Source: Candidatus Eiseniibacteriota bacterium (GTDB lineage: Bacteria > Eisenbacteria > RBG-16-71-46 > CAIMUX01 > WJJG01). From it: a DNA stretch of 44,329 nucleotides. The stretch spans positions 1 through 44,329 of the forward strand of contig JAGMBO010000016.1 of the NCBI GenBank assembly GCA_023129715.1, in the 5' to 3' direction. The notes below the pieces were generated by a model. It made no database searches. It was not told where the DNA came from and saw nothing but the letters and a program-made list of their open reading frames with translations. The position numbers and the translations under genes were made by a program. Below are positions 35,832 to 44,314 of the stretch, one piece after another (positions within the stretch are counted from its first letter, which is position 1; each line of letters opens with the position of its first letter).

Positions 35832-37202
35832 ATGCCCGGCGAGGATTGGCCGCGGAGGTGGCGCATGGAGGGGGTCCGTCTCCTCTGCGCTCCCGGAGAG
35901 CCGCTCCTCGAGGGCGCCATCGAGGTCGCGGATGGATGCATCACCGCGCTCGGCCCCAACCTGCCTCCCGACGCGCAGATCACCAGCCTCGACCGCACCG
36001 GCATGCTCGTGATTCCCGGCTTCGTCCAGGGGCACATCCACCTCTGCCAGTCACTCTTCCAGGGGCTCGCCGAGGGCCGACGGCTCGACCGCTGGCTGCG
36101 CGAACGCATCTGGCCGCTCGAGGCGGCGCTCGACGAGGAGAGCCTGCGGGCAGCGGCGCGCTGGGGCATCGCCCAAACGCTGCTCCATGGCGGGACGACG
36201 ATCCTCGACATGGGCACGGTGCACGACACCGATGTCATCGCCGAGACCGCCCGCGAGATGGGGGTCCGGATCATTCTCGGCAAGGCGTTGATGGATGCCG
36301 GAGACGGGGTGCCTCCCGCCCTGACCCAACCACCCGAGACCGCCTTTCGCGAAGCGCTGGCCCTGCATGACCGTTGGCACGGCAGCGCCGACGGACGTCT
36401 CCAGGTCTCTTTCGCTCCCCGCTTCACCCTTTCGGTCTCCGGCGCGCTCTGGCGTCAGCTCGCCGCCGAGGCGCGGCGGCGCGGAATGCTGGTGCACACG
36501 CATGCCTCGGAAACGCCCTGGGAAAACGAGCGCTGCCGGGAAATGCATGGCTTGACTCCGGTGCGCGCCCTTGCCGAGTGGGGTGTCTTCGATGCCCCGA
36601 GCGTGCTGGTGCACACGGTCTGCATCGACGAAGAGGAGATCGACCTGCTCGCCGGCCATGGCGTCGGCGTCATCCACTGCCCTGGAAGCAACGCCAAGCT
36701 CGGCTCGGGCACCGCACCCGCCTGGCGCCTGCACGCCGCCGGAGTCGCGGTCGGCCTCGGCGCCGACGGCGTCGCCTGCAATGACCAGCTCAGCGTTCCG
36801 GCGGAGATGCGCCTGGCCGCCCAGCTGCAGAGTCTGCGCGAGGGGCCCGGGGTTCTATCCGCTCGGGAGGTTTTCGCCTGGGCGACCGACCGCGGCGCCG
36901 CCGCCGTGAATCTGGGCGATCGGATCGGCCGGCTGGCGGTCGGCCGTCGAGCCGACCTCTTGCTCTTCCGGGAGGCGGAGCTGCCATGGCCGCCCGACCT
37001 CCCCCGGGAGCAGGGCTTCGTCTACGCGTCGGCCGGCCTGCGTCCGGCGGAGGTGATTGTCGACGGGCGCCAGCTCGTCGCGGGCGGCGAGCTGCTCACC
37101 GGCGATCTGAGCACGATCCGGCGCGAGGCAGCGCAACAGCGTCAACGCCTGCTCGCAAGACTGGAACGAAAGGAAGCGCAATGGGAATTCCCCGCGAACT
37201 GA
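35832..37202 (+). CDS. Amidohydrolase, nucleoside/base deaminase-like
   Basis: Metal-dependent hydrolase of the TrzA/AtzA/MTA-SAH deaminase group, 456 residues. Metal ligands appear in order as GHIHLCQ (HxH), HTHASETPWE, LVHTVCID and LGADGVACND. The N- and C-terminal beta-sandwich halves frame the barrel, with RIGRLAVGRRADLLLF typical of the subfamily. GGGAGGATCGTCG precedes the ATG. Its overlap with adenosine deaminase suggests deamination of a purine nucleoside or base (SAH, methylthioadenosine, 5'-deoxyadenosine or guanine); the exact substrate is inference. Confidence 0.88.
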   Translation: MPGEDWPRRWRMEGVRLLCAPGEPLLEGAIEVADGCITALGPNLPPDAQITSLDRTGMLVIPGFVQGHIHLCQSLFQGLAEGRRLDRWLRERIWPLEAALDEESLRAAARWGIAQTLLHGGTTILDMGTVHDTDVIAETAREMGVRIILGKALMDAGDGVPPALTQPPETAFREALALHDRWHGSADGRLQVSFAPRFTLSVSGALWRQLAAEARRRGMLVHTHASETPWENERCREMHGLTPVRALAEWGVFDAPSVLVHTVCIDEEEIDLLAGHGVGVIHCPGSNAKLGSGTAPAWRLHAAGVAVGLGADGVACNDQLSVPAEMRLAAQLQSLREGPGVLSAREVFAWATDRGAAAVNLGDRIGRLAVGRRADLLLFREAELPWPPDLPREQGFVYASAGLRPAEVIVDGRQLVAGGELLTGDLSTIRREAAQQRQRLLARLERKEAQWEFPAN

Positions 37203-38251
37203 TCCAGCGTCTGCCCAAGGCCGATCTTCACGTTCATCTGGATGGCTCCCTGCGCCCCGAAACGCTCCTGGAGCTGGCCGCGGAAGTCGGCGCCCAATTG
37301 CCCTTCTCTTCGCCCGCCGAGGTGGCCGCCCACATGCGCCAGCGCCGAACCCCCGACTTGGCACACTACCTGCAGGTCTTCGATCTGACCCTCGAGGTAC
37401 TACAAACCCCGCAAGGACTGCGCCGGACGGCGTTCGAACTGGCGGAAGACGCTGCCCGCGAGGGCGTCTGGTACATGGAGATACGCTTCTCTCCCCTGCT
37501 GCACACCCGCCGGGGGTTGACGCTGGCCGAAAGCGTCGAAGCCGTTCTCCAGGGACTCCACGAGGCCGAGGAACGCTATGTGATCCGTACCGGCGCGATT
37601 CTCTGTGGGATTCGCACGATCAGCCCGCAGATGAGTCTCGAACTCGCCAAGCTGACCGCTTCGTTCAAGGGGCGCGGCGTCGTCGGCTTCGATCTCGCCG
37701 GGGCCGAGAAGGACTACCCGGCCAAGGATCATCGCGAGGCCTTCTACGAGATCCGCAACCGCAACATCAGCAGCACGGTGCACGCCGGGGAGGAGTTCGG
37801 TCCGCCATCGATCCATCAGGCCCTGCACTACTGTGGCGCCCACCGCATCGGTCACGGCACCCGCCTTTGCGAGGATGGGGACTTGATGGCCTACGTCAAC
37901 GATCACCGCATCCCGCTCGAGATGTGCCTGACAAGCAATCTGCAGACCGGCGCCGCCACCCTGCAACAGCACCCTTTCCGCCTCTACTTCGACGCCGGAT
38001 TGCGGGTCACGCTCAACACCGACAATCGTCTCGTCTCCGCCACGACGATGACCGATGAGCTCGATCTTGCCTGCCGCTCCTTCCAACTCGATCTCTACGA
38101 TCTGCGCCGCCTACTGATTCATGGCTTCAAGAGCGCGTTCCTCCCCTACGAGGACAAGGCCAACCTCTTGCGTTCCGTGGTCGACGCGATGGACCGGCTC
38201 TTCGAAGAGTACTTCCCAGGCAGCTACCACCGCCTGCGCTCGTTCCTCTAG
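37181..38251 (+). CDS. add: Adenosine deaminase
   Basis: Converts adenosine and deoxyadenosine to inosine and deoxyinosine, feeding PNP and Hpt. The 356 residues have zinc ligands in KADLHVHLDGSL, the catalytic HAGEEFGP, RIGHGTRL and the zinc Asp in LNTDNRLVS. The last block reads TDN instead of the mammalian TDD, a form I recall from several bacterial groups. GAAAGGAAGC precedes the ATG, and the start overlaps the preceding aminohydrolase by 22 bases. The stop is followed by the palindromic repeat region. Confidence 0.96.
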   Translation: MGIPRELIQRLPKADLHVHLDGSLRPETLLELAAEVGAQLPFSSPAEVAAHMRQRRTPDLAHYLQVFDLTLEVLQTPQGLRRTAFELAEDAAREGVWYMEIRFSPLLHTRRGLTLAESVEAVLQGLHEAEERYVIRTGAILCGIRTISPQMSLELAKLTASFKGRGVVGFDLAGAEKDYPAKDHREAFYEIRNRNISSTVHAGEEFGPPSIHQALHYCGAHRIGHGTRLCEDGDLMAYVNDHRIPLEMCLTSNLQTGAATLQQHPFRLYFDAGLRVTLNTDNRLVSATTMTDELDLACRSFQLDLYDLRRLLIHGFKSAFLPYEDKANLLRSVVDAMDRLFEEYFPGSYHRLRSFL

Positions 38252-38314
38252 ACCAGCACCCTCGGCACCGCATGCCCCGGGCGAGTGCCGGGATGCCGAA
38301 ACAATCCATGTGCT

Positions 38315-38494
38315 CCCCAGGGTGGCGGGGGCCAGGATGGGGTCGGAGGGATGTGTCCGCCGCGCGGCCATGGCCCGGCGGGCGAGCGCGGCGGCACTTC
38401 GCGCGCAGCGGACCCAAGGCGCGCGCGCCGGCGAATGGTTTGCCCCGGCGCGCGCCGGTCCCGCAGACCCCATCCTGGCCCCGCTGCCCTGGGG
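38315..38494. repeat. Large inverted repeat enclosing dispersed repeat
   Basis: Arms of about 30 bases (38315-38344 and 38466-38494) pair with two mismatches and one bulge. The longest unbroken part is CCAGGATGGGGTC against GACCCCATCCTGG. The 121-base loop carries copy A of the 78-base dispersed repeat and is itself self-complementary. It fills most of the 269-base gap between convergent add and the ABC-F gene, where it could end transcription from both sides. Confidence 0.8.
38349..38426 (+). repeat. 78-base dispersed repeat, copy A
   Basis: Begins GGATGTGTCCGCCGCGCGG and ends AGGCGCGCGC. It matches copy B at 44237-44314 at 68 of 78 positions without a gap. Internally TCCGCCGCGCG can pair with CGCGCGCAGCGGA, and the GGCCATGGCC at the centre is a small palindrome. 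Both copies lie after the 3' ends of plus-strand genes. Confidence 0.85.
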
Positions 38495-38520
38495 ACTAGG
38501 CACGGATCGAGCCCAGGGGA

Positions 38521-40521
38521 CTAGCCAGCGGCATCCTGCAGCGCCGCCCAGTCGTGGTAGAGGCTCTCGAGCCGCGCCTCGATCTCCCCGATCTCCCGCG
38601 CGTAGAAGCGCGCCTTCTCGGGGTCCGCATAGAGATCGGGATTGCCCAGCGCGAGGGCGAAGCGCTCCTTGCGTTGCTCGAGGGCGTGGATCTCGCCTTC
38701 GAGTTCATTCAGGCGGCGCGCACGCCGGCCCTGACGCCGCGAACCGCCCGCTCGCCGCGACTTCCCGCCGGATCCGGCATCGCCGCCCGCCGCCGGCGTT
38801 CCCCCCTGGGCGCCTTCCCGGCGTTGCCTGGTACCGCTGCGCTCCCCCGGGGCCACCGCGGCACCATCGCGGCCTCCCGGCACCGCCGCCGCCGGATCCA
38901 CCCCCCCCCGACCCCCTTGCCGCCGGTGCCAGAGATAGCCGGCATAGGTTCCGGGGTACTCGCGGACCTTCCCGCCGCCGACCTCGACGACATGCATCGC
39001 CAGATGATCGAGGAAATGACGATCGTGAGAGACGAAGACCACGGTTCCCGGATAGGCCTTCAGCGAGTGCAGGAGCGCATCCTTGGCCGGAATGTCGAGG
39101 TGATTGGTCGGCTCGTCGAGCAACAGCAGATTCGAGGGACGCACCATGAGACAAGCGAGGGCGAGTCGATTGAGTTCCCCTCCGCTCAGCGCCCCGGTCG
39201 GCTTCTCGACCGCGTCGCCGGAGAAGAGAAATGCGCCGAGCAGAGAACGGACCTGCGGCACGAAGTCGGTCGGAGCGAGCTCCTCGACGGTCGCATAGAC
39301 GCTCTTGCGCCGCTCGAAGCGGGCGCCCTCGTCCTGGGCGAAGAAGGCGCTCTCGATCCGGTACCCGGGGATCCGCTCACCCGCGTCGGGCGCCTCCCGG
39401 CCGGCCATCAGGCGCATCAGGGTCGACTTGCCGGCGCCATTGGCCCCAACCAGGGCAACCCGCGCGCCCCGCAAGACCTGCAGATCGACTCCGTCGAGAA
39501 CGCGCTTCTCTCCGTAACATTTCACCAGGCGCCGCATCTCGAGGACGACCTTCCCCGAGTGGGGGCATTCGGGATAGCGGATGCGAATCGACCGGTGCCG
39601 AGCCTGGGGAGGGGCTAGGCGCTCCATCTTCTCGAGCACCAGCATCCGGCTATGCGTCCGCGACGCCATCTTCTTGTTCGCCCGATTCCGGGCGATGAAT
39701 TGCTGCAGCCGGCGGATCTCCTGTTGCTGCTGCTCATAGGCCTTCAAACGCAGAGTGAAGCGCTTCTCGCGCTCCCGCTCATAGAAGCTGTAGTTGCCGG
39801 CGTAGTTCTCAAGGCGCCGGTCGACGATCTCGGTGACGCGCCGGACGGTGCGATCGAGGAAGTGGCGATCGTGCGAGACGATCAAGAAGGCGTAGGGATA
39901 GCCATGCAGATAGCCCTCCAGCCATTCCCGGGCCTCGAGATCGAGATGGTTGGTCGGCTCGTCGAGCAACAGCAGCTGCGGGCGTTCGAGCAGGATGCGC
40001 GCCAGGGCCACGCGCATCTGCCAGCCGCCGGAGAGCTCGGCGACCGGAGAATCAAAGTCGGTCTCGTTGAAGCCGAGCCCGCTCAAGACCTGATGGATCT
40101 GGCGCTCGATCTGGTGGGCGCCCAAGATCGCCAGCCGCTCGTGGATCTCCCCGTGCCGCTGCGTCAGGCGCGGCAGGTCGGCATCCCCTTCGCTCGAGCG
40201 CCCCAGGCGCGCCTCGATCGCGCGCGATTCCTCCTGGAGGAGCAATGCCTCGCGGAAGGCCTCGCGGGCTTCCTCGCGCACGGTCCCTTCGCCGAGGAGG
40301 AAACCGCGCTGGGCGAGATAGCCAACGCCGGTGTTGCGGGGCATCTCGAGCGTGCCCTGCTCGACGCCCTCGAGACCGGCGATCATCTTCAGCAGCGTTG
40401 ACTTCCCCGATCCGTTCGGCCCGATCAGCGCGACGCGGTCCCGCCGCTCGACGAACCAGTCGGCATTGTGGAAGAGTTTCTGGCCACCGAAGCTCTTGCA
40501 AACAGATGTCAAGCGCACCAT
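38521..40521 (-). CDS. ABC-F family ATPase (Uup/YheS-like)
   Basis: Soluble ribosome-associated ATPase of 666 residues with two ABC domains and no membrane part. Domain 1 has Walker A GPNGSGKST, signature LSGGW and LLLLDEPTNHLDLEA. Domain 2 has GANGAGKST, LSGGE and LLLDEPTNHLDIPA. Between them is the helical P-site linker with EREREKRFTLRLKAYEQQQ. The C-terminus has a Gly/Arg/Ala-rich linker followed by a coiled coil (LEGEIHALEQRKERFALAL), as in Uup-type proteins. The exact subgroup and any antibiotic role are not predictable. Confidence 0.92.
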   Translation of the reverse strand: MVRLTSVCKSFGGQKLFHNADWFVERRDRVALIGPNGSGKSTLLKMIAGLEGVEQGTLEMPRNTGVGYLAQRGFLLGEGTVREEAREAFREALLLQEESRAIEARLGRSSEGDADLPRLTQRHGEIHERLAILGAHQIERQIHQVLSGLGFNETDFDSPVAELSGGWQMRVALARILLERPQLLLLDEPTNHLDLEAREWLEGYLHGYPYAFLIVSHDRHFLDRTVRRVTEIVDRRLENYAGNYSFYEREREKRFTLRLKAYEQQQQEIRRLQQFIARNRANKKMASRTHSRMLVLEKMERLAPPQARHRSIRIRYPECPHSGKVVLEMRRLVKCYGEKRVLDGVDLQVLRGARVALVGANGAGKSTLMRLMAGREAPDAGERIPGYRIESAFFAQDEGARFERRKSVYATVEELAPTDFVPQVRSLLGAFLFSGDAVEKPTGALSGGELNRLALACLMVRPSNLLLLDEPTNHLDIPAKDALLHSLKAYPGTVVFVSHDRHFLDHLAMHVVEVGGGKVREYPGTYAGYLWHRRQGGRGGVDPAAAVPGGRDGAAVAPGERSGTRQRREGAQGGTPAAGGDAGSGGKSRRAGGSRRQGRRARRLNELEGEIHALEQRKERFALALGNPDLYADPEKARFYAREIGEIEARLESLYHDWAALQDAAG

Positions 40522-40646
40522 GGGAACAAGCCTAGCGCAGGCCGTGTGAAAAAGACAATCGGCAGTCGGGTCCCGAGGCGGCGGACGAGATCATTGCGCG
40601 CAGTTTGGCACAGCCTAATGGGGCAAGGTTGGGGGGAGCCATTTGG

Positions 40647-40676
40647 CCGCGTCTCCCGCCCGGGCGGGAGACGCGG
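40647..40676 (-). terminator. Perfect 30-base palindrome after response regulator
   Basis: CCGCGTCTCCCGCC and GGCGGGAGACGCGG flank CG, so all 30 bases are self-complementary. It lies 14 bases past the stop of the receiver gene and before the ABC-F gene on the same strand, so it probably ends the kinase-receiver transcript. There is no T-run beyond the stem. Confidence 0.6.
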
Positions 40677-40689
40677 GGCGCGGGATGTT

Positions 40690-41139
40690 TTAGGCCGCCC
40701 GGCGGCCCTCTCCCTCCCGCTTCTCGAGACGCGCGGGCATCCAGAGGTCGGCCGGCTTGGTCAGCCACTCAGCAACCGTATCGAGGAGATCCTGGCGGCG
40801 GATCGGCTTCGACATGTAGTCGTCGCAGCCCGCCTCGAACGTCTTTTCGGCATCTCCCTTCATCGCCTTGGCCGTCAGGGCCAGGATCGGCACGCCGTCG
40901 AAGGTCGGATCGACGACCATCCGGCGCGCGGTTTCATATCCGTCCATGACCGGCATCATCATGTCGAGCAGGATCAGATCGGGCTTGCGGCGGATTCCCT
41001 CCGCCAGGGCAACCTCACCATTGTCGACGATCACGACCTCGAAGCCGCCGTTCTCCAGGATCGCCCGGAAGACGTACTGATTGGTCGGCTCATCCTCCGC
41101 CAGCAAGATGTAGCCGCGCACCGCCTGGTCTTGCGCCAT
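40690..41139 (-). CDS. Single-domain response regulator (CheY-like)
   Basis: A 149-residue receiver with no output domain. It has the acidic pair in LLAEDEPTNQYV, the phospho-acceptor Asp in DLILLDMMMPVMDGYE, the Thr switch (LALTAKAM) and the conserved Lys in YMSKPI. I chose the ATG at 41139, with AAGGGA nine bases upstream, over the ATG at 41148. It lies 16 bases after the sensor kinase gene, so it is probably the kinase's phosphorylation partner, which fits the kinase's own receiver being inactive. Confidence 0.92.
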   Translation of the reverse strand: MAQDQAVRGYILLAEDEPTNQYVFRAILENGGFEVVIVDNGEVALAEGIRRKPDLILLDMMMPVMDGYETARRMVVDPTFDGVPILALTAKAMKGDAEKTFEAGCDDYMSKPIRRQDLLDTVAEWLTKPADLWMPARLEKREGEGRRAA

Positions 41140-41155
41140 GATCTGCATTCCCTTC

Positions 41156-42928
41156 CTATGCCGCTTCCTCGGCCCGTCCTGGATCGCCAGACCTGGTCCC
41201 CGAGGGCAGGGATGCGGGCGTCACCGCCAGCACCTCCAACGTGCGTGCCACCAACTCGGTGACGCTGTGATCTCCCTGCAGCAGAGTAATCCTCGGCGAA
41301 TCCTCGAGCCGTGTTCGTTGGGCACCGCTCAACGCCTCGGTGGCGTTCACGATCACGGGAAGCGCCCCCAGCGCAGGATCTCGAGCCAAGCGATCGACAA
41401 GACCGGACAGCTCCTTGTCGCCGCCATGCAACTTGACGAGGATTGCCTCGACCTCCTCCGCCTGCAGGAGTTCCCGTGCCGTCGGGCTGTCCGGTGCCTG
41501 CAAGACATCGATGCCCCCCTGCCGCAGGTAGCGGCTCAGCACGCCGGCGCCGAGAGCATCGGCGTCGACGACCAAAACCCGCGGCCGCGATTCCGAAAGC
41601 GGCGCCTCGGGAATCGGAACGCCCGCAGCGAGAGCCGGCTCCTGCGCCTCGCCGGCGCGGGCACGCTGCCCGAGAGGGATTACGAAAGCGAAACGGGATC
41701 CCTTGCCGACCATGCTGTCAACCCAGATGTCGCCGCCCATCAAGTTGACCATCTGTTTGCTCACCGCCAGCCCCAGGCCCGTGCCCTTCTGCCTGCCGGA
41801 GGCCCCCATCTCGACACGGTGGAACTCGAGGAAGATCTGTTGCTGGTGCTCGGCGGGAATGCCGGGGCCGGTATCTTCGACCTCGACGGAGAGCATGTGT
41901 TCCTCTTCGAGAAGATGCAACCGGGCGGTTATGGTCCCCGCATCGGAGAACTTGATGGCATTGCCCAGAAGGTTGATAAGCACGAGCCGGACCTTCTCGC
42001 CATCGACCAAGGCCTCGTGTCCCTGCCCGTGCGCCTCGACCGTCAGCGTGAGACCCTTCGCCTCTGCCAGCGGCCGGAGTTCCTCAACGGCATCCAAGAG
42101 GCGGTCGACGACGGCGGTGCGTTCGCAGCGCACCTCCATCCGACCAGCCTCGATGCGCGAGAGGTCGAGCACCTCGTTGATCAGGTTGAGCAAGCTCTCG
42201 CCGCTGCTGTAGATCATCGAGAGGTGCTTGCGCTGATCCGGGTTGACCGGACCGGCAATCTCGTCGCGCAGCATCTCGGTGAGCGCCAGGATGGCATTGA
42301 GCGGCGTGCGCAGTTCGTGGGAAACACTGGCGAAGAATGCGCTCTTGAGCCGGTCGGCTTCGATGACCTTCTCGTTCTGGAAGGCGAGGGCGAGGTTCTT
42401 CTGCCTCAGCTCTTCGGTGCGTTGCTGGACCTTGGCCGCCAGGCTCCGGTTGAGCGATTCGACTTCGCGGTAGGCCGCCTGCACCCGGGTCGCCATTTGA
42501 GTGAAGGCGGTCCCGAGTTCCACCATCTCGTCCCCTGCCGAAGACGCCGGCCTCCGCGCACCGCCCGGCGCCAGGGAGGCCGCCGCCTCGGAAGGCGCGG
42601 GCGCCAGGCTCCGGGCCGCCTCGGTCAGGCGAGCGACGGCGGAAAAGATCCGGCGGCCAAGTCGGGCGACGCTCCAGAAGACCAGTCCCGCGCAGATGCC
42701 TCCCCAGATCACGAGCGGCAGGGCAATCACGTCGATCATCGCGCGGGCCGACAGTGCTTGGCCGGGGGAAGCGGCCGTGCCGCCCCACGGCGTTGGAATC
42801 CCCACTCCGTGTCCGAGAACGCGGTAGAGACCGATGCCGACAGCGAAGAGCAGCAACGGCCCCAGCAGAGCGAGCATCAGCTTGCACCGCAGGGAGATGG
42901 ATAGCGTCCTCAAACTGCAGCCCGGCAA
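41156..42928 (-). CDS. Membrane hybrid sensor histidine kinase with pseudo-receiver
   Basis: Sensor kinase of about 590 residues. Two hydrophobic spans flank a short outside loop; then come a HAMP-like region, a coiled coil, HisKA with SVSHELRTPLNAI (His204) and HATPase with NAIKFSDAG, DTGPGIP and GTGLGLAV. The C-terminal receiver domain (about 448-566) begins RPRVLVVDADALG, but the acceptor position reads EAILVKLHG, with Lys499 where Asp is required. I prefer the TTG at 42928 because GGAGGAG lies just upstream. An ATG at 42955 lacks a ribosome site, and the frame is open to 43030. Confidence 0.88.
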   Translation of the reverse strand: MPGCSLRTLSISLRCKLMLALLGPLLLFAVGIGLYRVLGHGVGIPTPWGGTAASPGQALSARAMIDVIALPLVIWGGICAGLVFWSVARLGRRIFSAVARLTEAARSLAPAPSEAAASLAPGGARRPASSAGDEMVELGTAFTQMATRVQAAYREVESLNRSLAAKVQQRTEELRQKNLALAFQNEKVIEADRLKSAFFASVSHELRTPLNAILALTEMLRDEIAGPVNPDQRKHLSMIYSSGESLLNLINEVLDLSRIEAGRMEVRCERTAVVDRLLDAVEELRPLAEAKGLTLTVEAHGQGHEALVDGEKVRLVLINLLGNAIKFSDAGTITARLHLLEEEHMLSVEVEDTGPGIPAEHQQQIFLEFHRVEMGASGRQKGTGLGLAVSKQMVNLMGGDIWVDSMVGKGSRFAFVIPLGQRARAGEAQEPALAAGVPIPEAPLSESRPRVLVVDADALGAGVLSRYLRQGGIDVLQAPDSPTARELLQAEEVEAILVKLHGGDKELSGLVDRLARDPALGALPVIVNATEALSGAQRTRLEDSPRITLLQGDHSVTELVARTLEVLAVTPASLPSGTRSGDPGRAEEAA

Positions 42929-43200
42929 TGTACTCCTCCGCAGACCTCCGACCATCGACCGGTGGCGTGTACCGGGCCGCCCGCGGGCGGCCACGTGGGT
43001 CGCCCCTAACGATCGTCCACCCAAGCACATTCATTAAGCGAAACCATGCCCGGCACGGGGGCCACGGGACACCGTCCGGACCGGCCCGCAGCAGGGCCGG
43101 CTGCCACCCCCCAGCCGGTGGGGGGGATGGATCCCAGCGGCGGCAGGCGGTATCCTTCTCAGCCGGCCCGATGGGAATGGGCTGCAGAGGAGGGGATGCC

Positions 43201-44189
43201 GTGAGCCAGCCGGTCGACTTCTACCGTCTCGATTCGGAGCTGTCCGAAGAGGAGCGCATGCTCCGGGACACAGTCCGTAACTTCGTTGATCGTGAGTACT
43301 TACCGGATATCCCCGGGCACTTCGAGGCGGGCACCTTCCCCCGCGAGATCGTCCCTCAGCTACGCGCTCGGCCTGTTGGGCCTGAAGTACCAGGGCTTCG
43401 GCTGCGCCGGGGGCTCACATGTCGACTACGGCCTCACCTGCCAAGAACTGGAGCGCGGGGACAGCGGACTGCGCAGCTTAGTCAGTGTGCAGACCTCGCT
43501 GGTCATTCACCCGATCTACACCTGGGGTAGCGAGGAGCAGAAGGCGGCCTGGATTCCGAAGCTGGCGGCCGGTGAACTGATCGGTTGCTATGGGCTGACC
43601 GAACCCGATCATGGATCCGATCCCGGCGGGATGGCGACGCGTGCCGTGCGCGACGGCGACGAATACGTGCTCACCGGCGCCAAAATGTGGATCACCAACG
43701 GCTCGATCGCCGATCTCGCCATCGTCTGGGCACGTCTCGAAGACAACATCGCCGGCTTCATCGTCGAGAAGGACCGCCCCGGATTCTCGGCACCCGAGAC
43801 GAAACGCAAGCTGTCACTGCGAGCCTCGGTGACGAGCGAGCTCGTCTTCGATGAAGTCCGCATCCCGGCGGGCAACCGGCTCCCCGGCGCCCGCGGACTG
43901 GGAGCGCCGCTGGGATGTCTCGCTGCTCAACCTGCGTCTCGGACGCATGAAAGATGCCGGCCAGGCCCACTTTCCCCACGTCTCGCTTGCCAAGTACAGC
44001 AACGTGCACATCGCCCTCGAGATCGCCCGCGCGGCCCGCAGCCTGCTGGGCGCCAGCGGGATCACGCTCGAATACTGCCCCATGCGCCACGCCGCCAATC
44101 TCGAGAGCGTGCTGACCTACGAGGGCACCCACGAAATCCACACGCTGATCGTCGGACGCGAAATCACCGGCCTCGACGCCTTCCACTAG
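43201..44189 (+). pseudogene. Acyl-CoA dehydrogenase (glutaryl-CoA dehydrogenase-like), disrupted
   Basis: The GTG at 43201, preceded by AGGAGGGGA, starts a frame resembling glutaryl-CoA dehydrogenases (LDSELSEEERMLRDTVRNFV). Near 43355-43365 the similarity moves to the next frame (LGLLGLKYQGFGCAGG, then GLTEPDHGSDPGGMATRA and NGSIADLAIVWAR). Near 43915 it moves again (LGRMKDAGQAHF to the stop). At that junction about 55 residues expected in the family are missing, including the R-x-x-FG flavin-contact region. The catalytic Glu in TYEGTHEIH remains. Either the gene is dead or the assembly has errors here; no intact protein can be made from it as read. Confidence 0.85.
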
Positions 44190-44236
44190 GCGGCGCTGCG
44201 GCTTGAGGGGAGCGGGGTCCGGCAGCGTGCGCGGCC

Positions 44237-44314
44237 GGATGTGTCCGCCGCGCGGGCCTGGCCCAGAGGGCGTGCGCGGCGGTGTTTCGCGCGAAGCGGA
44301 CCCCAGGCGCGCGC
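44237..44314 (+). repeat. 78-base dispersed repeat, copy B
   Basis: Matches copy A (38349-38426) at 68 of 78 positions with no gap. It lies 47 bases after the end of the acyl-CoA dehydrogenase pseudogene and runs close to the window end, so an outer inverted repeat like that around copy A could be cut off. TCCGCCGCGCG and CGCGCGAAGCGGA within it can pair. Confidence 0.85.

Noticed and set aside
37181-38251. Asp-to-Asn change in the adenosine deaminase TDD motif as a disabling mutation
   Set aside because: The TDNRL form is one I recall from many bacterial adenosine deaminases, and the zinc-binding Asp is retained, so it is probably a normal variant.
38252-38520. Small RNA-binding or Arg-rich protein encoded in the gap after add
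   Set aside because: Open frames here exist in several phases only because the repeat is GC-rich. None has a ribosome site or motif.
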